A DNA stretch of 64,000 nt from Haoranjiania flava (GCF_025631005.1 NZ_JAOTPL010000005.1:124001-188000), one strand, 5' to 3'; counted from the stretch's first letter, positions 16,785 to 26,360 are shown. Program-made: numbers and translations. Notes: generated by a model not told the origin, from the sequence alone.

Positions 16785-18093
16785 GCAGTCTGCGGAGGAT
16801 CCGTTGCACGTTATCTGCCGTTTTCTATTATACGCTGTGGTGGCGGATATTTTACTGCGGTATATGTTTCAGCAATTGTCTACCCAAAATGTAAAACCTT
16901 TTTTATCGCTCAACATAAAAAGAAATACGCTGGTAAAGTATAGCATGCTACAGACATTTACCTCGTTTTTCACCTGGGGTTATGGATTGCTGTATGTGCC
17001 GCTTGCCATCACGCTGATAGTTAACGGCTATCCCGTGCTGAATGTCATTGCCTTAAGCCTGGCTATTTTTTCCTTCTACCTGTTCAATAATTTCCTGAAT
17101 ATTCTTATCAACGGAAAGAATATTGTTGCCGTTGTTATATTCGCTGTAATTGCTGTTTTTGCATTGCTGGATTATTATGGCTTGTTCCGGCTGTCAGACT
17201 ATTCACAACATATTTTCCTGGCATTTTATAACCATCTGTGGTTATGGTTGTTGCCTCTTGTGCTGATGGTCTTTACCTGCTACCTGGCAGCGCGCTATAT
17301 CAAAGGTAATTTTTACCTGGACAAAGCGTTTGACCTTAAGAGCAGTGCAGGACAGAGCGGCGACATACAATTCCTGAATAAATATGGCGCTATCGGTACT
17401 TTCATCAACAACGATATAAAGCTTATCAGGAGGAGCAAAGCCGCTAAGGCTACCATCTTCAGCAGTACCATGTTTTTGTTTTACGGATTGCTGATGTTTT
17501 CTTCAGACGCCTACCGCTCACCGGCAATGATGACATTCCTGGGAATATTCACTACAGGCGGCTTCCAGTTTTTCTTCGGGCAGAATGTGCCGAGCTGGGA
17601 CAGTTCTTACTACCCGCTGATGATGACGCAGCAGGTGCCTTACAAAGAATACCTCAAAGCCAAATGGTGGCTGATGAATATTGCCACTGCCGCAAGCGTT
17701 GTTTTGGTGATATTCTATGCTTACTGGGGATGGGAAGTGTATGCCACTTTCTTTGCTGCCGGCTTATACAATATTGGCGTTAATTCACAGATCACGCTGC
17801 TCAGCGGCGCCTTTAACAAAAGGGCGATTGACCTGAATAAAAAAGCAAAAACCACGGGAGGCAAAAACAGCTTTAACATGAAAAGTATTTTGCTTACTTT
17901 GCCCAAACTTGTCCTGCCCATGATTGTATTTGCTATTGTAAAACTGTTTGCAGGCACAGTTGCGGCAGTGGCAAGCCTGGGCATACTGGGGTTTGCAGGA
18001 TATTTGTTGAGAGATAAAATTTTTGATTACATAGCCAGGTTGTATAAAAAAGAAAAATACACCACGCTTGCTGCATTTAAAGAAACGGAATAA
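16699..18093 (+). CDS. DUF5687 family membrane protein (ABC exporter permease-like), N terminus frameshifted
   Basis: A 464-residue integral membrane protein with about ten hydrophobic segments, of the Bacteroidota DUF5687 family that accompanies a single ABC ATPase. Recognisable parts are the N-terminal helix pair, the central FINNDIKLIRRSKAAKATIFSS segment, and FFGQNVPSWDSSYYPLMMTQQVPYKEYLKAKWW, which is highly characteristic. The ATPase gene follows after 11 bases, so the two should form one exporter in the inner membrane; the substrate is unknown. The first 20-25 residues of the normal protein appear to be encoded in another frame upstream (16629-16690), so this start gives a truncated product unless the break is a sequencing error. 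Confidence 0.8.
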   Translation: MKILRVFMTIYFSLVFIGLGIGLFFLIDEQSAEDPLHVICRFLLYAVVADILLRYMFQQLSTQNVKPFLSLNIKRNTLVKYSMLQTFTSFFTWGYGLLYVPLAITLIVNGYPVLNVIALSLAIFSFYLFNNFLNILINGKNIVAVVIFAVIAVFALLDYYGLFRLSDYSQHIFLAFYNHLWLWLLPLVLMVFTCYLAARYIKGNFYLDKAFDLKSSAGQSGDIQFLNKYGAIGTFINNDIKLIRRSKAAKATIFSSTMFLFYGLLMFSSDAYRSPAMMTFLGIFTTGGFQFFFGQNVPSWDSSYYPLMMTQQVPYKEYLKAKWWLMNIATAASVVLVIFYAYWGWEVYATFFAAGLYNIGVNSQITLLSGAFNKRAIDLNKKAKTTGGKNSFNMKSILLTLPKLVLPMIVFAIVKLFAGTVAAVASLGILGFAGYLLRDKIFDYIARLYKKEKYTTLAAFKETE

Positions 18094-18104
18094 AAAAATT
18101 AAAG

Positions 18105-18809
18105 ATGATCACTGTACATAACCTCACCAAACAATATGGAGCAAACATTGTTTTAAATATACCGGAACTATCCATACCTCAGGGTCAAACGTTCGGATTG
18201 GTAGGCAACAACGGCGCAGGCAAAACCACGCTCTTCAGCCTGCTGCTGGACCTGATAGAGGCTACAACGGGCTATATCCAGATAGGAGATAATGTTGTAA
18301 GCCGTAATGAGAACTGGAAAAGTGCCGTATCTGCTTACATTGATGAAACTTTCCTGATAGGCTATCTTACGCCTGAAGAATACTTTTATTTTTTAGGTGA
18401 GTTGAGGGGCATGAACAAGCCGTCAGTGGATGAGTTTATTCAGCCATTCACCACTTTTTTTAACGGTGAAATTATTGGTGTAAAAAAATACATACGCGAT
18501 CTTTCCAAAGGCAACCAGAAAAAAGTAGGAATTGTTGGCGCCATGATCGGCAATGCACCTATTGTAGTACTGGATGAACCGTTTGCCAACCTGGACCCTA
18601 CTACGCAGATTGTGCTGAAAAATATTATCAAAGAGCGGTCAAAAAACTCAGACGTCACATTTCTAATCTCCAGCCACGACCTTATGCATACCACGGAGGT
18701 TTGCAGCAGGATCGTGGTGTTAAACAAAGGTGTTGTGGTAAAAGACCTGGCTACGAATGAGGCAACTTTGGTTGAACTGGAGAATTATTTTTCTTCTACG
18801 GTAGAATAA
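18105..18809 (+). CDS. ABC transporter ATP-binding protein
   Basis: A 234-residue nucleotide-binding subunit. Walker A is GNNGAGKTT (about residues 34-42), the Q-loop region lies around YIDETFLIGYLTPEEY, the signature is LSKGNQKKVGI, Walker B is IVVLDEPFANLDP, and the switch His is in ISSHDLMH. It resembles the CcmA/YhaQ-type exporter ATPases paired with DUF5687 permeases in Bacteroidota. It is the second gene of a two-gene operon, and a weak GC hairpin with arms AAGCC / GGCTT follows the stop at about 18815-18840. Confidence 0.93.
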   Translation: MITVHNLTKQYGANIVLNIPELSIPQGQTFGLVGNNGAGKTTLFSLLLDLIEATTGYIQIGDNVVSRNENWKSAVSAYIDETFLIGYLTPEEYFYFLGELRGMNKPSVDEFIQPFTTFFNGEIIGVKKYIRDLSKGNQKKVGIVGAMIGNAPIVVLDEPFANLDPTTQIVLKNIIKERSKNSDVTFLISSHDLMHTTEVCSRIVVLNKGVVVKDLATNEATLVELENYFSSTVE

Positions 18810-19210
18810 AATAAGCCACTCCAGGAATGAAGCGGCTTTGGAAATAAAACTAAAATTTATGTCAGTAATCGTTCTGAAAAAATAATGTTGCTGCCGGAAT
18901 ATAAGATGCCCGGAATAGCAAAACGTTTAATACGAACGATCGTGTTCCTCAGGATGCATCCTGGCTGGGAAAAAATAGTATGCAGTCATCATGGCCATAA
19001 AACCCATGACAGGATATAAGTATAAACAGGATTGCAGGCTTTCATTGAAATACAAACAGCTACTGAATAAAAATAAAAAAAACCGGCAGTATTCGGCGGA
19101 TTCTACAACCATTACTTAGCACTGAAAGGCAGCTTCAGTTTAGGCTTAAATGCATAGCAGCAACAAAGCGCTGCGTAAAATTTATACGGCTGTTGTCCGG
19201 TGATAAGAAC
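18810..19210. other. Intergenic region between ABC operon and cytochrome gene
   Basis: 400 bases. A weak hairpin (AAGCC...GGCTT) just after the ABC gene may act as its terminator. A 61-codon open frame on the minus strand (18927-19112) ends in PARMHPEEHDRSY and contains a hydrophobic stretch. It lacks a credible initiation site and I recognise no family, so I leave it uncalled. The remainder is featureless up to the TATCTTTG box. Confidence 0.4.
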
Positions 19211-19218
19211 TATCTTTG
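19211..19218 (+). promoter_or_regulatory. Predicted -7 box of the multiheme cytochrome gene (TATCTTTG)
   Basis: Exact TAnnTTTG match. The TTG inside it (19216) is in frame with the cytochrome gene but cannot sensibly be the start codon, which moves the start to TTG 19234, about 10 bases after the predicted transcription start. Confidence 0.6.
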
Positions 19219-19233
19219 CCAAAAGATTCTGCG

Positions 19234-21483
19234 TTGTTAAAAAAGTTTTTTTACAAAAAAATCTATTTTGTTGTATCGTTGATCGGCGTAGTGATCGCTT
19301 GCGGCCTGTGGGTTATCAATGCCGGCTGCGCCGATACGAATCCTTACAAATTGTCTGCCCAGAATCGTTATGCCGGCGATGAGGCCTGCAAAAGCTGCCA
19401 TGCGCAGGAGCATGCCGATTGGAAAATATCTGATCACTTCAAAGCCATGCAGCATCCTAACGACACCACCGTGCTGGGAGACTTTAACAATGCAGTGTTT
19501 GCTGCCGATGGCGTTACCAGCCGATTTTTTAAACGTGATGGAAAATTCTTTATCCATACAGAAGGCGACGACGGTGTTAACCGCGATTACGAGATCAAAT
19601 ATACATTCGGCCATTATCCTTTACAACAATATCTTGTGGAATTCCCCGGCGGGCGAATGCAAGTGACGCGCCAGAGCTGGGACAGCCGTGAAAACAAATG
19701 GTTTCACCAGTACAAAGGAGAAAAGATCCCGGCCGGAGACTGGCTTCACTGGACCGGCAACGCGCAAAACTGGAACACTATGTGTGCTGAATGCCACAGT
19801 ACCAACTTGCTGAAGAATTATGATTTTGAAACTGATACCTACCATACAACTTACGACCTGGTGACGGTAAGCTGTGAGAGCTGCCATGGAAAAGCGCAGC
19901 ATCATATTGATTATATGAACAGCGCGGCCTACAAAGCAGGTAAAAGACAAAAAGGTTCTTTTGTAGAAACCCTGGCTGCACATAGCACACAGGCCATGGA
20001 GATCAATGCCTGCTTCCCATGCCACTCGCGCAAAGGCAACATCAGCGCTGATAAAATTGTATCTGCTGAATTGCTGGACAATTATATTCCTGAAATCCCG
20101 GCGACAGACCTATACTATGCCGACGGTCAGGCGCTGGATGAGGTGTATAAGTATGCTTCCTTTATCCAGAGTAAAATGTACAGGCATGGCGTAAAGTGCA
20201 GCAATTGCCACAACCCGCACAGCGGCAAGCTCATATTCTCCGGCAACAAACTCTGCGGCCAGTGCCATGCAGAGAGCAAGTACGATACGCCTGCGCACAC
20301 CTTTCACGCGGTGAACACCACCGCTTCGGAATGCGTAAGCTGCCATATGCCTACCAAAACTTACATGGGCAATGATGTGCGCCACGATCATGTATTTCGT
20401 GTGCCGCGCCCAGACCTTTCTGCCAAATATGCCGTACCCAATGCCTGCAACGATTGCCACAATGATAAGCCCGCACAATGGGCTGCCGATGCTGTGGTGA
20501 AATGGTATGGCCCGGAAAGAGTGTACCATTTTGCAGAAGACCTCATTCCCGGCAGTATGGCCGGAGCCGGCGCCGAAGCTCATTTAAATAAAGTGATTAA
20601 TGACAGCGCCACACCCAAAAATATTGTTGCTGCTGCAGTGCATTACCTGTCGCAAAGCAATACCTCCGGCGCCCTGCAGGCCATTTTAGCACAATTAAAA
20701 AATGCAGATGCACTTGTGCGGTACAGGGCATTGCGCGGACTGGCAAACTTTTCGCCGGAGCAATGGAAAACTGCTGTAATCCCCATGCTGGAAGACAAGG
20801 TGCGTGCAGTGCGCATTGCAGCGGCTGATCTGCTGGTAAGCGCCGAAGGGACGGCAATTAATCCTGATTATGGAGAAGCGTATGTACGCGCAAGAAAGGA
20901 GTTGAACACGTATGTTTTATACCAGACGGATTTTGCTGCAGGCAATGCTTTGGCAGGAGATTATTTTCTAAAAATGCAGGATTATACGCTGGCAGAAAAA
21001 TTTTATTTAAGAGGGTTGCAGAAGGATAATAAAATGAATTATACCCGCCTGAACCTTTCTGCCGTGTACAACATGCTTCAGAGAAACAACGATGCGCTGA
21101 AAGTGTTGCAGGAAGCGCTGAAGTATGATGATAAGAATGACCGTATCTATTTCAACCTGGCATTGTTGAATAATGAAATGAACGATATGCAGAGCGCTGA
21201 AAAAAATCTTGCCAGGGCGGCTGCTCTCAACAGTGCCAACCCGCGTGTTTACTACAACTACGGCATTTTGCTGCAACAAAACGGTAATACAAAAGCGGCT
21301 GAAAAGCAATACCTCAAAGGGCTTAGTTTATCTCCTGATGACCTGGATATCAATTATGCCATCGCTGTTTTATACCTGCAGAATGGTGATGTAAAAAAAG
21401 CTGTGCCTCACGCCCAGGTATTAAAAAAGTTTGGCGCCGGCAACCCGCAATATGCACCTGTATTGAAGGAATCGGGTATTTGA
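19234..21483 (+). CDS. Octaheme c-type cytochrome with C-terminal TPR domain
   Basis: About 749 residues. A basic N terminus and a hydrophobic segment (FVVSLIGVVIACGLWVI) indicate export, possibly as a lipoprotein (cysteine in VIAC or NAGC). Eight CxxCH heme-binding motifs follow: CKSCH, CAECH, CESCH, CFPCH, CSNCH, CGQCH, CVSCH and CNDCH, all in the first 420 residues, in the cytochrome c554/multiheme style. After HEAT-like repeats (ALVRYRALRGLANFSPEQW), the last 170 residues are tandem TPRs. It probably acts in periplasmic electron transfer or as a redox partner scaffold; the reaction is not evident. The start is a TTG at 19234: no ATG occurs before residue 70, and the upstream TTG lies in the promoter. 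It is monocistronic. Confidence 0.85.
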   Translation: MLKKFFYKKIYFVVSLIGVVIACGLWVINAGCADTNPYKLSAQNRYAGDEACKSCHAQEHADWKISDHFKAMQHPNDTTVLGDFNNAVFAADGVTSRFFKRDGKFFIHTEGDDGVNRDYEIKYTFGHYPLQQYLVEFPGGRMQVTRQSWDSRENKWFHQYKGEKIPAGDWLHWTGNAQNWNTMCAECHSTNLLKNYDFETDTYHTTYDLVTVSCESCHGKAQHHIDYMNSAAYKAGKRQKGSFVETLAAHSTQAMEINACFPCHSRKGNISADKIVSAELLDNYIPEIPATDLYYADGQALDEVYKYASFIQSKMYRHGVKCSNCHNPHSGKLIFSGNKLCGQCHAESKYDTPAHTFHAVNTTASECVSCHMPTKTYMGNDVRHDHVFRVPRPDLSAKYAVPNACNDCHNDKPAQWAADAVVKWYGPERVYHFAEDLIPGSMAGAGAEAHLNKVINDSATPKNIVAAAVHYLSQSNTSGALQAILAQLKNADALVRYRALRGLANFSPEQWKTAVIPMLEDKVRAVRIAAADLLVSAEGTAINPDYGEAYVRARKELNTYVLYQTDFAAGNALAGDYFLKMQDYTLAEKFYLRGLQKDNKMNYTRLNLSAVYNMLQRNNDALKVLQEALKYDDKNDRIYFNLALLNNEMNDMQSAEKNLARAAALNSANPRVYYNYGILLQQNGNTKAAEKQYLKGLSLSPDDLDINYAIAVLYLQNGDVKKAVPHAQVLKKFGAGNPQYAPVLKESGI

Positions 21484-21549
21484 TTTTTAATCTCTTTGCG
21501 CGGTAGTGCTCGCTAATAACAATTTGCTTAATTATATTTAATTTGCAGC

Positions 21550-22473
21550 ATGAATGTGTTGATAACTGCTAAAGTACACCAGGTGCTGCCTGAAACGCTG
21601 AGAAATAAAGGCTATGAAGTGATTTATGCACCTGAGATCACTTACGAAGAACTGGAAACGGCTATTGCTGATATAGACGGGCTGATTTTGACCACGCGCT
21701 TAAAGGTTGATAAAAATATTCTTGACCGCGCGCCGAAGCTCCGGTGGATAGGACGTTTGGGCAGTGGCATGGAATTGATTGACGTGCCTTATGCAGAAGC
21801 GAAAGGTATTCAATGCGTGAGCAGCCCCGAAGGCAACAAAAATGCTGTTGCAGAACAGAACCTTGGCGTATTGCTGAGCCTGCTTAACAATGTAAAACGT
21901 GCTACACACGAAGTAGCGCAGGGTATCTGGAAGCGCGAAGCCAACCGTGGTACCGAACTTTCAGGAAAAACCGTCGGCATCATCGGCTATGGAAATACCG
22001 GAAGTGCATTTGCCGGATTATTGCAAGGATTCAATGTGACTGTACTGGCACATGATAAATACAAGTCAGGCTTTACAAATAATTATGTACATGAAGCCAC
22101 TATTGAGGAAATTGCACAACGCGCAAATGTGATCAGCATGCACCTGCCGCTTACAGAAGAAACCTGGCATTATGCAAATGAAGAATTTTTTAAAAAGCTG
22201 GCAAAGCAGCCGGTGTATATTACCGCATGCCGCGGCAAAGTAACTGATACTGCGGCTTTGATACATGCTTTGCAGAATGGCTACATCTCAGCCGCCGGTG
22301 TAGATGTGCTGGAAAATGAAAAACTCAGCACCTATACCTCCCAGGAATACGAAACGCTAACCTGGCTTACACAGCAGCCAAACGTAATAGTAACGCCCCA
22401 TATAGCAGGTTACACCCACGAAGCATTTTACAAAATGGCTGCAGTAGTGCTGGAGAAACTGGGCTTGCTGTAA
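21550..22473 (+). CDS. D-isomer-specific 2-hydroxyacid dehydrogenase
   Basis: A 307-residue NAD-dependent oxidoreductase of the D-2-hydroxyacid dehydrogenase family, closest in look to 3-phosphoglycerate dehydrogenase-like members. The nucleotide-binding Rossmann segment is TVGIIGYGNTGSAFAGLL. The substrate-side motif ISMHLPLTEETWHY and the C-terminal AAGVDVLENE and VTPHIAGYTHEA (catalytic His) are present. There is no ACT domain, so it would not show classic serine feedback control. Possible roles are serine synthesis or generic 2-keto acid reduction; the sequence does not decide. It converges with the downstream PfpI-type gene, with only 4 bases between stops. Confidence 0.88.
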   Translation: MNVLITAKVHQVLPETLRNKGYEVIYAPEITYEELETAIADIDGLILTTRLKVDKNILDRAPKLRWIGRLGSGMELIDVPYAEAKGIQCVSSPEGNKNAVAEQNLGVLLSLLNNVKRATHEVAQGIWKREANRGTELSGKTVGIIGYGNTGSAFAGLLQGFNVTVLAHDKYKSGFTNNYVHEATIEEIAQRANVISMHLPLTEETWHYANEEFFKKLAKQPVYITACRGKVTDTAALIHALQNGYISAAGVDVLENEKLSTYTSQEYETLTWLTQQPNVIVTPHIAGYTHEAFYKMAAVVLEKLGLL

Positions 22474-22477
22474 GGGT

Positions 22478-23170
22478 TCAAGAAGGGTTTTTCTCAAGCG
22501 CTTCTATCAGCGCTTTGGCTACAGGCCCCGCAGAGAGCGGGTTCTGGCCGGTTATCAGCAATCCGTCTTGTTCTACATGGCTGGTATAGGGTATCATGGC
22601 AGCATGAAAATCTGCGCCAAGCTCTTTCAACCTTGTTTCAAGTTTGTACGGAATATTATCGCTTCTGAAAGCCAGCGCTTCTTCGGTATTGGTAAAACAG
22701 GTAATGCGCCTGCCTTTCAGCAATCCGGGTTGTTGTTTTTCTGCTGCCAGCAATGCAGCCGGCCCGTGGCATACGGCAGCTACCGGTTTATGGCTGTTTA
22801 AAAATTCAAGAATCATTTTCCCGCTGATCTCATTGGATGCCAGGTCCCAGACTGGGCCGTGGCCACCGGGGAAGAACAATGCGTCAAACTCCCTTCCAGC
22901 CACTTCTTCCAGTGTAAGCGTATTATTAAATTTCTCCTGCGTATCTGCATCATTTTTGAACCTGCGGTTAGACGCGGTAATATTTTCGGTGAGCGTACTC
23001 ATGGGGTCTACCGGTATTTTCCCGCCTTGAGGGCTTGCAAGCGTAACGTGATAGCCTTTATCTACAAACTCATAATACGGATCTGTGAACTCCCCCAGCC
23101 ATACGCCGGTGGTACTGTCGGTATTCTCCATTGTTTCATGGGAAGTGAGTATTACCAGTATCTTTTGCAT
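22478..23170 (-). CDS. Type 1 glutamine amidotransferase-like protein (DJ-1/PfpI, Hsp31-like)
   Basis: A 230-residue DJ-1/PfpI superfamily protein. It shows the N-terminal KILVILTSHE strand, the acidic FFPGGHGPVWDL motif and the nucleophile elbow AVCHGPAALL with the catalytic cysteine. GEFTDPYYEF near residue 30 is typical of the Hsp31/YajL-type glyoxalase III or chaperone branch rather than PfpI proteases. Likely activity is glutathione-independent glyoxalase or protein repair (inference). I start it at MQKILVILTS (23170); the longer frame upstream has no family sequence. Confidence 0.88.
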   Translation of the reverse strand: MQKILVILTSHETMENTDSTTGVWLGEFTDPYYEFVDKGYHVTLASPQGGKIPVDPMSTLTENITASNRRFKNDADTQEKFNNTLTLEEVAGREFDALFFPGGHGPVWDLASNEISGKMILEFLNSHKPVAAVCHGPAALLAAEKQQPGLLKGRRITCFTNTEEALAFRSDNIPYKLETRLKELGADFHAAMIPYTSHVEQDGLLITGQNPLSAGPVAKALIEALEKNPS

Positions 23171-23273
23171 AGTATTGTTTATTTTCAAAAGTGCAATAAT
23201 CATTCCACTATAAAACAAAGATGCCTGGCAACCACGGCTGCCAGGCATTGATTGTGAAAATGAAATGGTAACG

Positions 23274-24674
23274 TTACAACTCTTTCACCTCTCCCAATAA
23301 CTTTTGTAACACCGCTTTGGCATCGCCAAACAGCATTCTTGTTTTATTGTTGTAGAACAACGGGTTTTCAATAGCTGCATACCCTTTGCCCATGCCGCGT
23401 TTAACCACAATGATATTTTTGGAATCAATCGCTCGGATGATAGGCATGCCGTATATCGGGCTTCCCGGATCATCAAGCGCAGCGGGGTTTACCACGTCGT
23501 TGGCGCCTATAACCACCGTTACGTCTACGTTCTGCATTTCAGCATTTATTTCGTCCAGGTCAATCAGTTTTTCGTAAGGCACATCAGCCTCGGCTAAAAG
23601 TACATTCATGTGGCCCGGCATACGCCCGGCTACCGGGTGAATGGCATATTTTACTTCCACACCTTTTTCGGTAAGTAATTTATCCAGCTCGTTGATCAGG
23701 TGTTGGGCCTGCGCCACTGCCAGCCCGTAACCGGGGATGATCACTACTTTATGTGAATAGCTCAGCAACACGGCCGAGTCGCTCAGGGATATTTCCTTGA
23801 TGCTGCCTGTAACATCCTTAGAGGCAGCTCCGCCGCCGCCAAAAGAGCCGAGGATCACGTTCAGCAGGGAACGGTTCATAGCTTTACACATCAGGATGGT
23901 AAGCAATGCGCCCGCTGAGCCTACAAGCACACCACCCGTAAGCATCGCACGGTTGTCGTACAGGAATCCGCCCATGGCAGCAGCCACACCAGTAAATGCG
24001 TTGAGCAGGGAGATCACTACAGGCATGTCTGCACCCCCTATAGGCACTACGAACATGATGCCGTAGAGCAGGCTCAGTACCAGCAGGCTGTAGAGTAGCA
24101 GACTTGTCGGCTGTGCCACTACCATGTAAATAGTAAGTGCGGTCACTGCCATCAATAAGGCCAGGTTGATGAAGCTCATCGCCGGTGAATGAATGTCTTT
24201 GATCTTGCCGTCCAGCTTAAAGAAGGCGATGATGCTCCCGGAGAAAGAAACGCTTCCGATTACCAGCCCGAGAGAAGTGGCTATGAGGATGCCGACAGGA
24301 ATATTGCCATTGTACAAATGCGTCATGTGCGGCAGTTCTATCAGCGATATCAGCGCAGCCGTGGCGCCTCCCATACCGTTGAAAAACGAAACCAGTTGCG
24401 GCATAGCGGTCATCTTCACTTTTACGGCTATCATCCAGCCTACAACTGTGCCTATGCCGATGGCCAGCAAAATAAGTGGAATATGTTTAATGCCATTACC
24501 TGCACTGTCTGTGTGAAACGCAATGGTGGCAACGATTGCCAGCACCATACCGGCAGCCGACCACAGGTTGCCGCTGCGCGCCGTTTCCGGATGGCTGAGT
24601 TTTTTTAAGCCGAGGACAAACAGTACAGAGGCAAGGATGTAGCTTATTTCAAGAATATATTTTCCAATTTCCAT
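23274..24674 (-). CDS. pntB: NAD(P) transhydrogenase subunit beta
   Basis: A 466-residue inner-membrane subunit of the proton-translocating transhydrogenase. It carries about nine hydrophobic helices (domain II) and the C-terminal NADP-binding domain III with GYGLAVAQAQHLINEL, HPVAGRMPGHMNVLLAEADVPYEKL and VIGANDVVNPAA, all diagnostic. The complex couples hydride transfer from NADH to NADP+ to proton entry and supplies NADPH. It is the last gene of pntAA-pntAB-pntB, 94 bases after pntAB. Length is normal. Confidence 0.96.
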   Translation of the reverse strand: MEIGKYILEISYILASVLFVLGLKKLSHPETARSGNLWSAAGMVLAIVATIAFHTDSAGNGIKHIPLILLAIGIGTVVGWMIAVKVKMTAMPQLVSFFNGMGGATAALISLIELPHMTHLYNGNIPVGILIATSLGLVIGSVSFSGSIIAFFKLDGKIKDIHSPAMSFINLALLMAVTALTIYMVVAQPTSLLLYSLLVLSLLYGIMFVVPIGGADMPVVISLLNAFTGVAAAMGGFLYDNRAMLTGGVLVGSAGALLTILMCKAMNRSLLNVILGSFGGGGAASKDVTGSIKEISLSDSAVLLSYSHKVVIIPGYGLAVAQAQHLINELDKLLTEKGVEVKYAIHPVAGRMPGHMNVLLAEADVPYEKLIDLDEINAEMQNVDVTVVIGANDVVNPAALDDPGSPIYGMPIIRAIDSKNIIVVKRGMGKGYAAIENPLFYNNKTRMLFGDAKAVLQKLLGEVKEL

Positions 24675-24768
24675 TTTATATTTTTTGTAGTACTCTCACA
24701 GTACTGTTTAAGCATTTTTATGATGAGAAGCAGTGATCGACTGAAAGCTCCGGGGGATTTAAAAAAAA

Positions 24769-25083
24769 CTACTTGGAAACTTTCTTTTTCTTTTTAAACA
24801 TTTCCAGCATACGGTCGGTAACTACAAACCCGCCGACTACATTCAGTGTTCCCAGCAATACAGCCAGGAAGCCGAGGATGAGGGCTGTAACGGATTCTGA
24901 GTGCCCCATAACAATGATGGCGCCTACGATCACAACGCCGTGGATGGCATTGGCGCCCGACATCAGTGGTGTATGCAATACTGCAGGGACGTGGGAGATC
25001 ACTTCCACACCCAGGAAAATAGAGAGTATTATGATGAAGAGCGCATCGCTGTGTTCAAAAATCAATTGCATGATTTGTTCCAT
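24769..25083 (-). CDS. pntAB: NAD(P) transhydrogenase subunit alpha, membrane part
   Basis: A 104-residue protein equal to the C-terminal membrane segment of E. coli PntA, here encoded separately as in Rhodospirillum (PntAB). It has three to four helices, with the conserved SHVPAVLHTPLMSGANAIHG stretch lining the proton channel and the FVVTDRMLEMFKKK end. The gene is 15 bases after pntAA and 94 before pntB. Confidence 0.94.
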   Translation of the reverse strand: MEQIMQLIFEHSDALFIIILSIFLGVEVISHVPAVLHTPLMSGANAIHGVVIVGAIIVMGHSESVTALILGFLAVLLGTLNVVGGFVVTDRMLEMFKKKKKVSK

Positions 25084-25098
25084 ATTCAGATTATGTTG

Positions 25099-26223
25099 TT
25101 ATAGATGTAAGAATGATTTTACCCTTTCGCTCATTACCTGTCCTCCATGTGTAACGCAGGTGCCTTTTACAATATCATCTTCAAAATTCAGGTTTAGTTT
25201 GCCTTCTTTATCAATGATCAGTTTTAAGAAGTTTAATACGTTGGTACCAAACATCCTGCTGGCTGAAGTGGGCAGTTCTGAAGCAAAATTGGAATTCCCG
25301 ATGATGGTAACGCCTTTATGAACAATAGTTTCATTGTCCCTGGTAAGTTCGCAGTTGCCGCCTGTAGACGAAGCAAGGTCTACGATCACGGAGCCGGGCG
25401 TCATTTCTTCAACGGTTTCTTTTTTGAGCAGCAGCGGAGCGGGCCGTCCGGGTATCTGCGCTGTACAGATCACTACATTAGATTTTACTGCACTGTCGTG
25501 TATTGCTTGCGCCTGTTTGGCTTTAAACGCTTCTGTCTGTTCCACTGCATATCCGCCGGCAGAGGAGTCGTCTGTTGCGCCCTCTACTTCTACGAATTTT
25601 GCGCCCAGGCTCATCACTTCTTCCTTCACCGCTGCGCGCACATCAAATACTTCTACCACACCGCCCAGCTTGCGCGAGGTAGCAATTGCTTGCAGGCCAG
25701 CAACACCGGCGCCTAAGATCAGCACTTTAGAGGGTTTAATAGTGCCGGCAGCAGTCATGAACATCGGGAAAAACTTAGAAAGCGTGTTGGCTGCAGTAAG
25801 TACGGCTTTGTAGCCGGCCACGGTAGCCATGGAAGAAAGTACGTCCATTGCCTGTGCCCTTGTGGTGCGCGGAACTACATCGAGCCCGAAAGCGGTAACG
25901 TTTCTCTGCATCAGCTCTTCCACATACGCCTTATTTGCCAGCGGGTTCAGGATTGCTATAATCATTTGTCCCGGTTTTAACAGGCGGAGTTCTTCGCTGG
26001 TAAAGGGGGTGATCTTTGCGAGTATGTCTGCTTGCGTGTACACCTCTTCTCTGGTAGCGATGGTTGCTCCGACGGCTTTGTATTCTTCATCTTTTGCAAA
26101 AGCTTTTTCGCCAGCGCCCTGTTCAACTATAACAGAAACGTGCATATTTACAAAGGTCTTTACGATTTCAGGAAGCATTACAACGCGGTGGTCATGAATT
26201 TCTTTTAGAATGCCAATCGTCAT
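25099..26223 (-). CDS. pntAA: NAD(P) transhydrogenase subunit alpha, NAD-binding part
   Basis: A 374-residue soluble domain I of the transhydrogenase, which binds NAD(H). It is homologous to alanine dehydrogenase, which also occurs in this window at 39.7 kb. Signatures are the N-terminal GILKEIHDHRVVMLPEIV, the Rossmann motif VLILGAGVAGLQAIATSRKLGG, the RQD-like loop region replaced by SLGAKFVEVEGATDDSSAGGYAV, and PGSVIVDLASSTGGNCELT. The start at 26223 (MTIGILKE) matches family starts. It is the first gene of pntAA-pntAB-pntB and diverges from the accessory island. Confidence 0.95.
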   Translation of the reverse strand: MTIGILKEIHDHRVVMLPEIVKTFVNMHVSVIVEQGAGEKAFAKDEEYKAVGATIATREEVYTQADILAKITPFTSEELRLLKPGQMIIAILNPLANKAYVEELMQRNVTAFGLDVVPRTTRAQAMDVLSSMATVAGYKAVLTAANTLSKFFPMFMTAAGTIKPSKVLILGAGVAGLQAIATSRKLGGVVEVFDVRAAVKEEVMSLGAKFVEVEGATDDSSAGGYAVEQTEAFKAKQAQAIHDSAVKSNVVICTAQIPGRPAPLLLKKETVEEMTPGSVIVDLASSTGGNCELTRDNETIVHKGVTIIGNSNFASELPTSASRMFGTNVLNFLKLIIDKEGKLNLNFEDDIVKGTCVTHGGQVMSERVKSFLHL

Positions 26224-26327
26224 AAAATTATTTATATGAGTAGTGATTAATGTTTTCAAATTTCGTAAAAATATCTAAGGATAATCATGATATTTATCAG
26301 TTGCATTAAATGCATAAAAAAATATTT

Positions 26328-26349
26328 TGTCAATGTCAGCTTTTGACAT
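26328..26349. promoter_or_regulatory. Candidate operator: three TGTCA half-sites upstream of the WYL/Nmad3 operon
   Basis: Two direct TGTCA half-sites (26328-26332, 26334-26338) face an inverted TGACA (26344-26348). The inner pair forms a perfect ATGTCA-N5-TGACAT. The group ends 11 bases before the TACATTTG box, so a protein bound here would overlap the -33 region. Autoregulation by the WYL protein encoded in the operon is a reasonable guess. Confidence 0.45.
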
Positions 26350-26360
26350 ACTACCCTGTG

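Noticed and set aside
18927..19112. 61-codon minus-strand frame ending in HPEEHDRSY
   Set aside because: The C-terminal part looks somewhat protein-like, but no start signal, promoter or family is seen. A homology search giving conserved hits would revive it.
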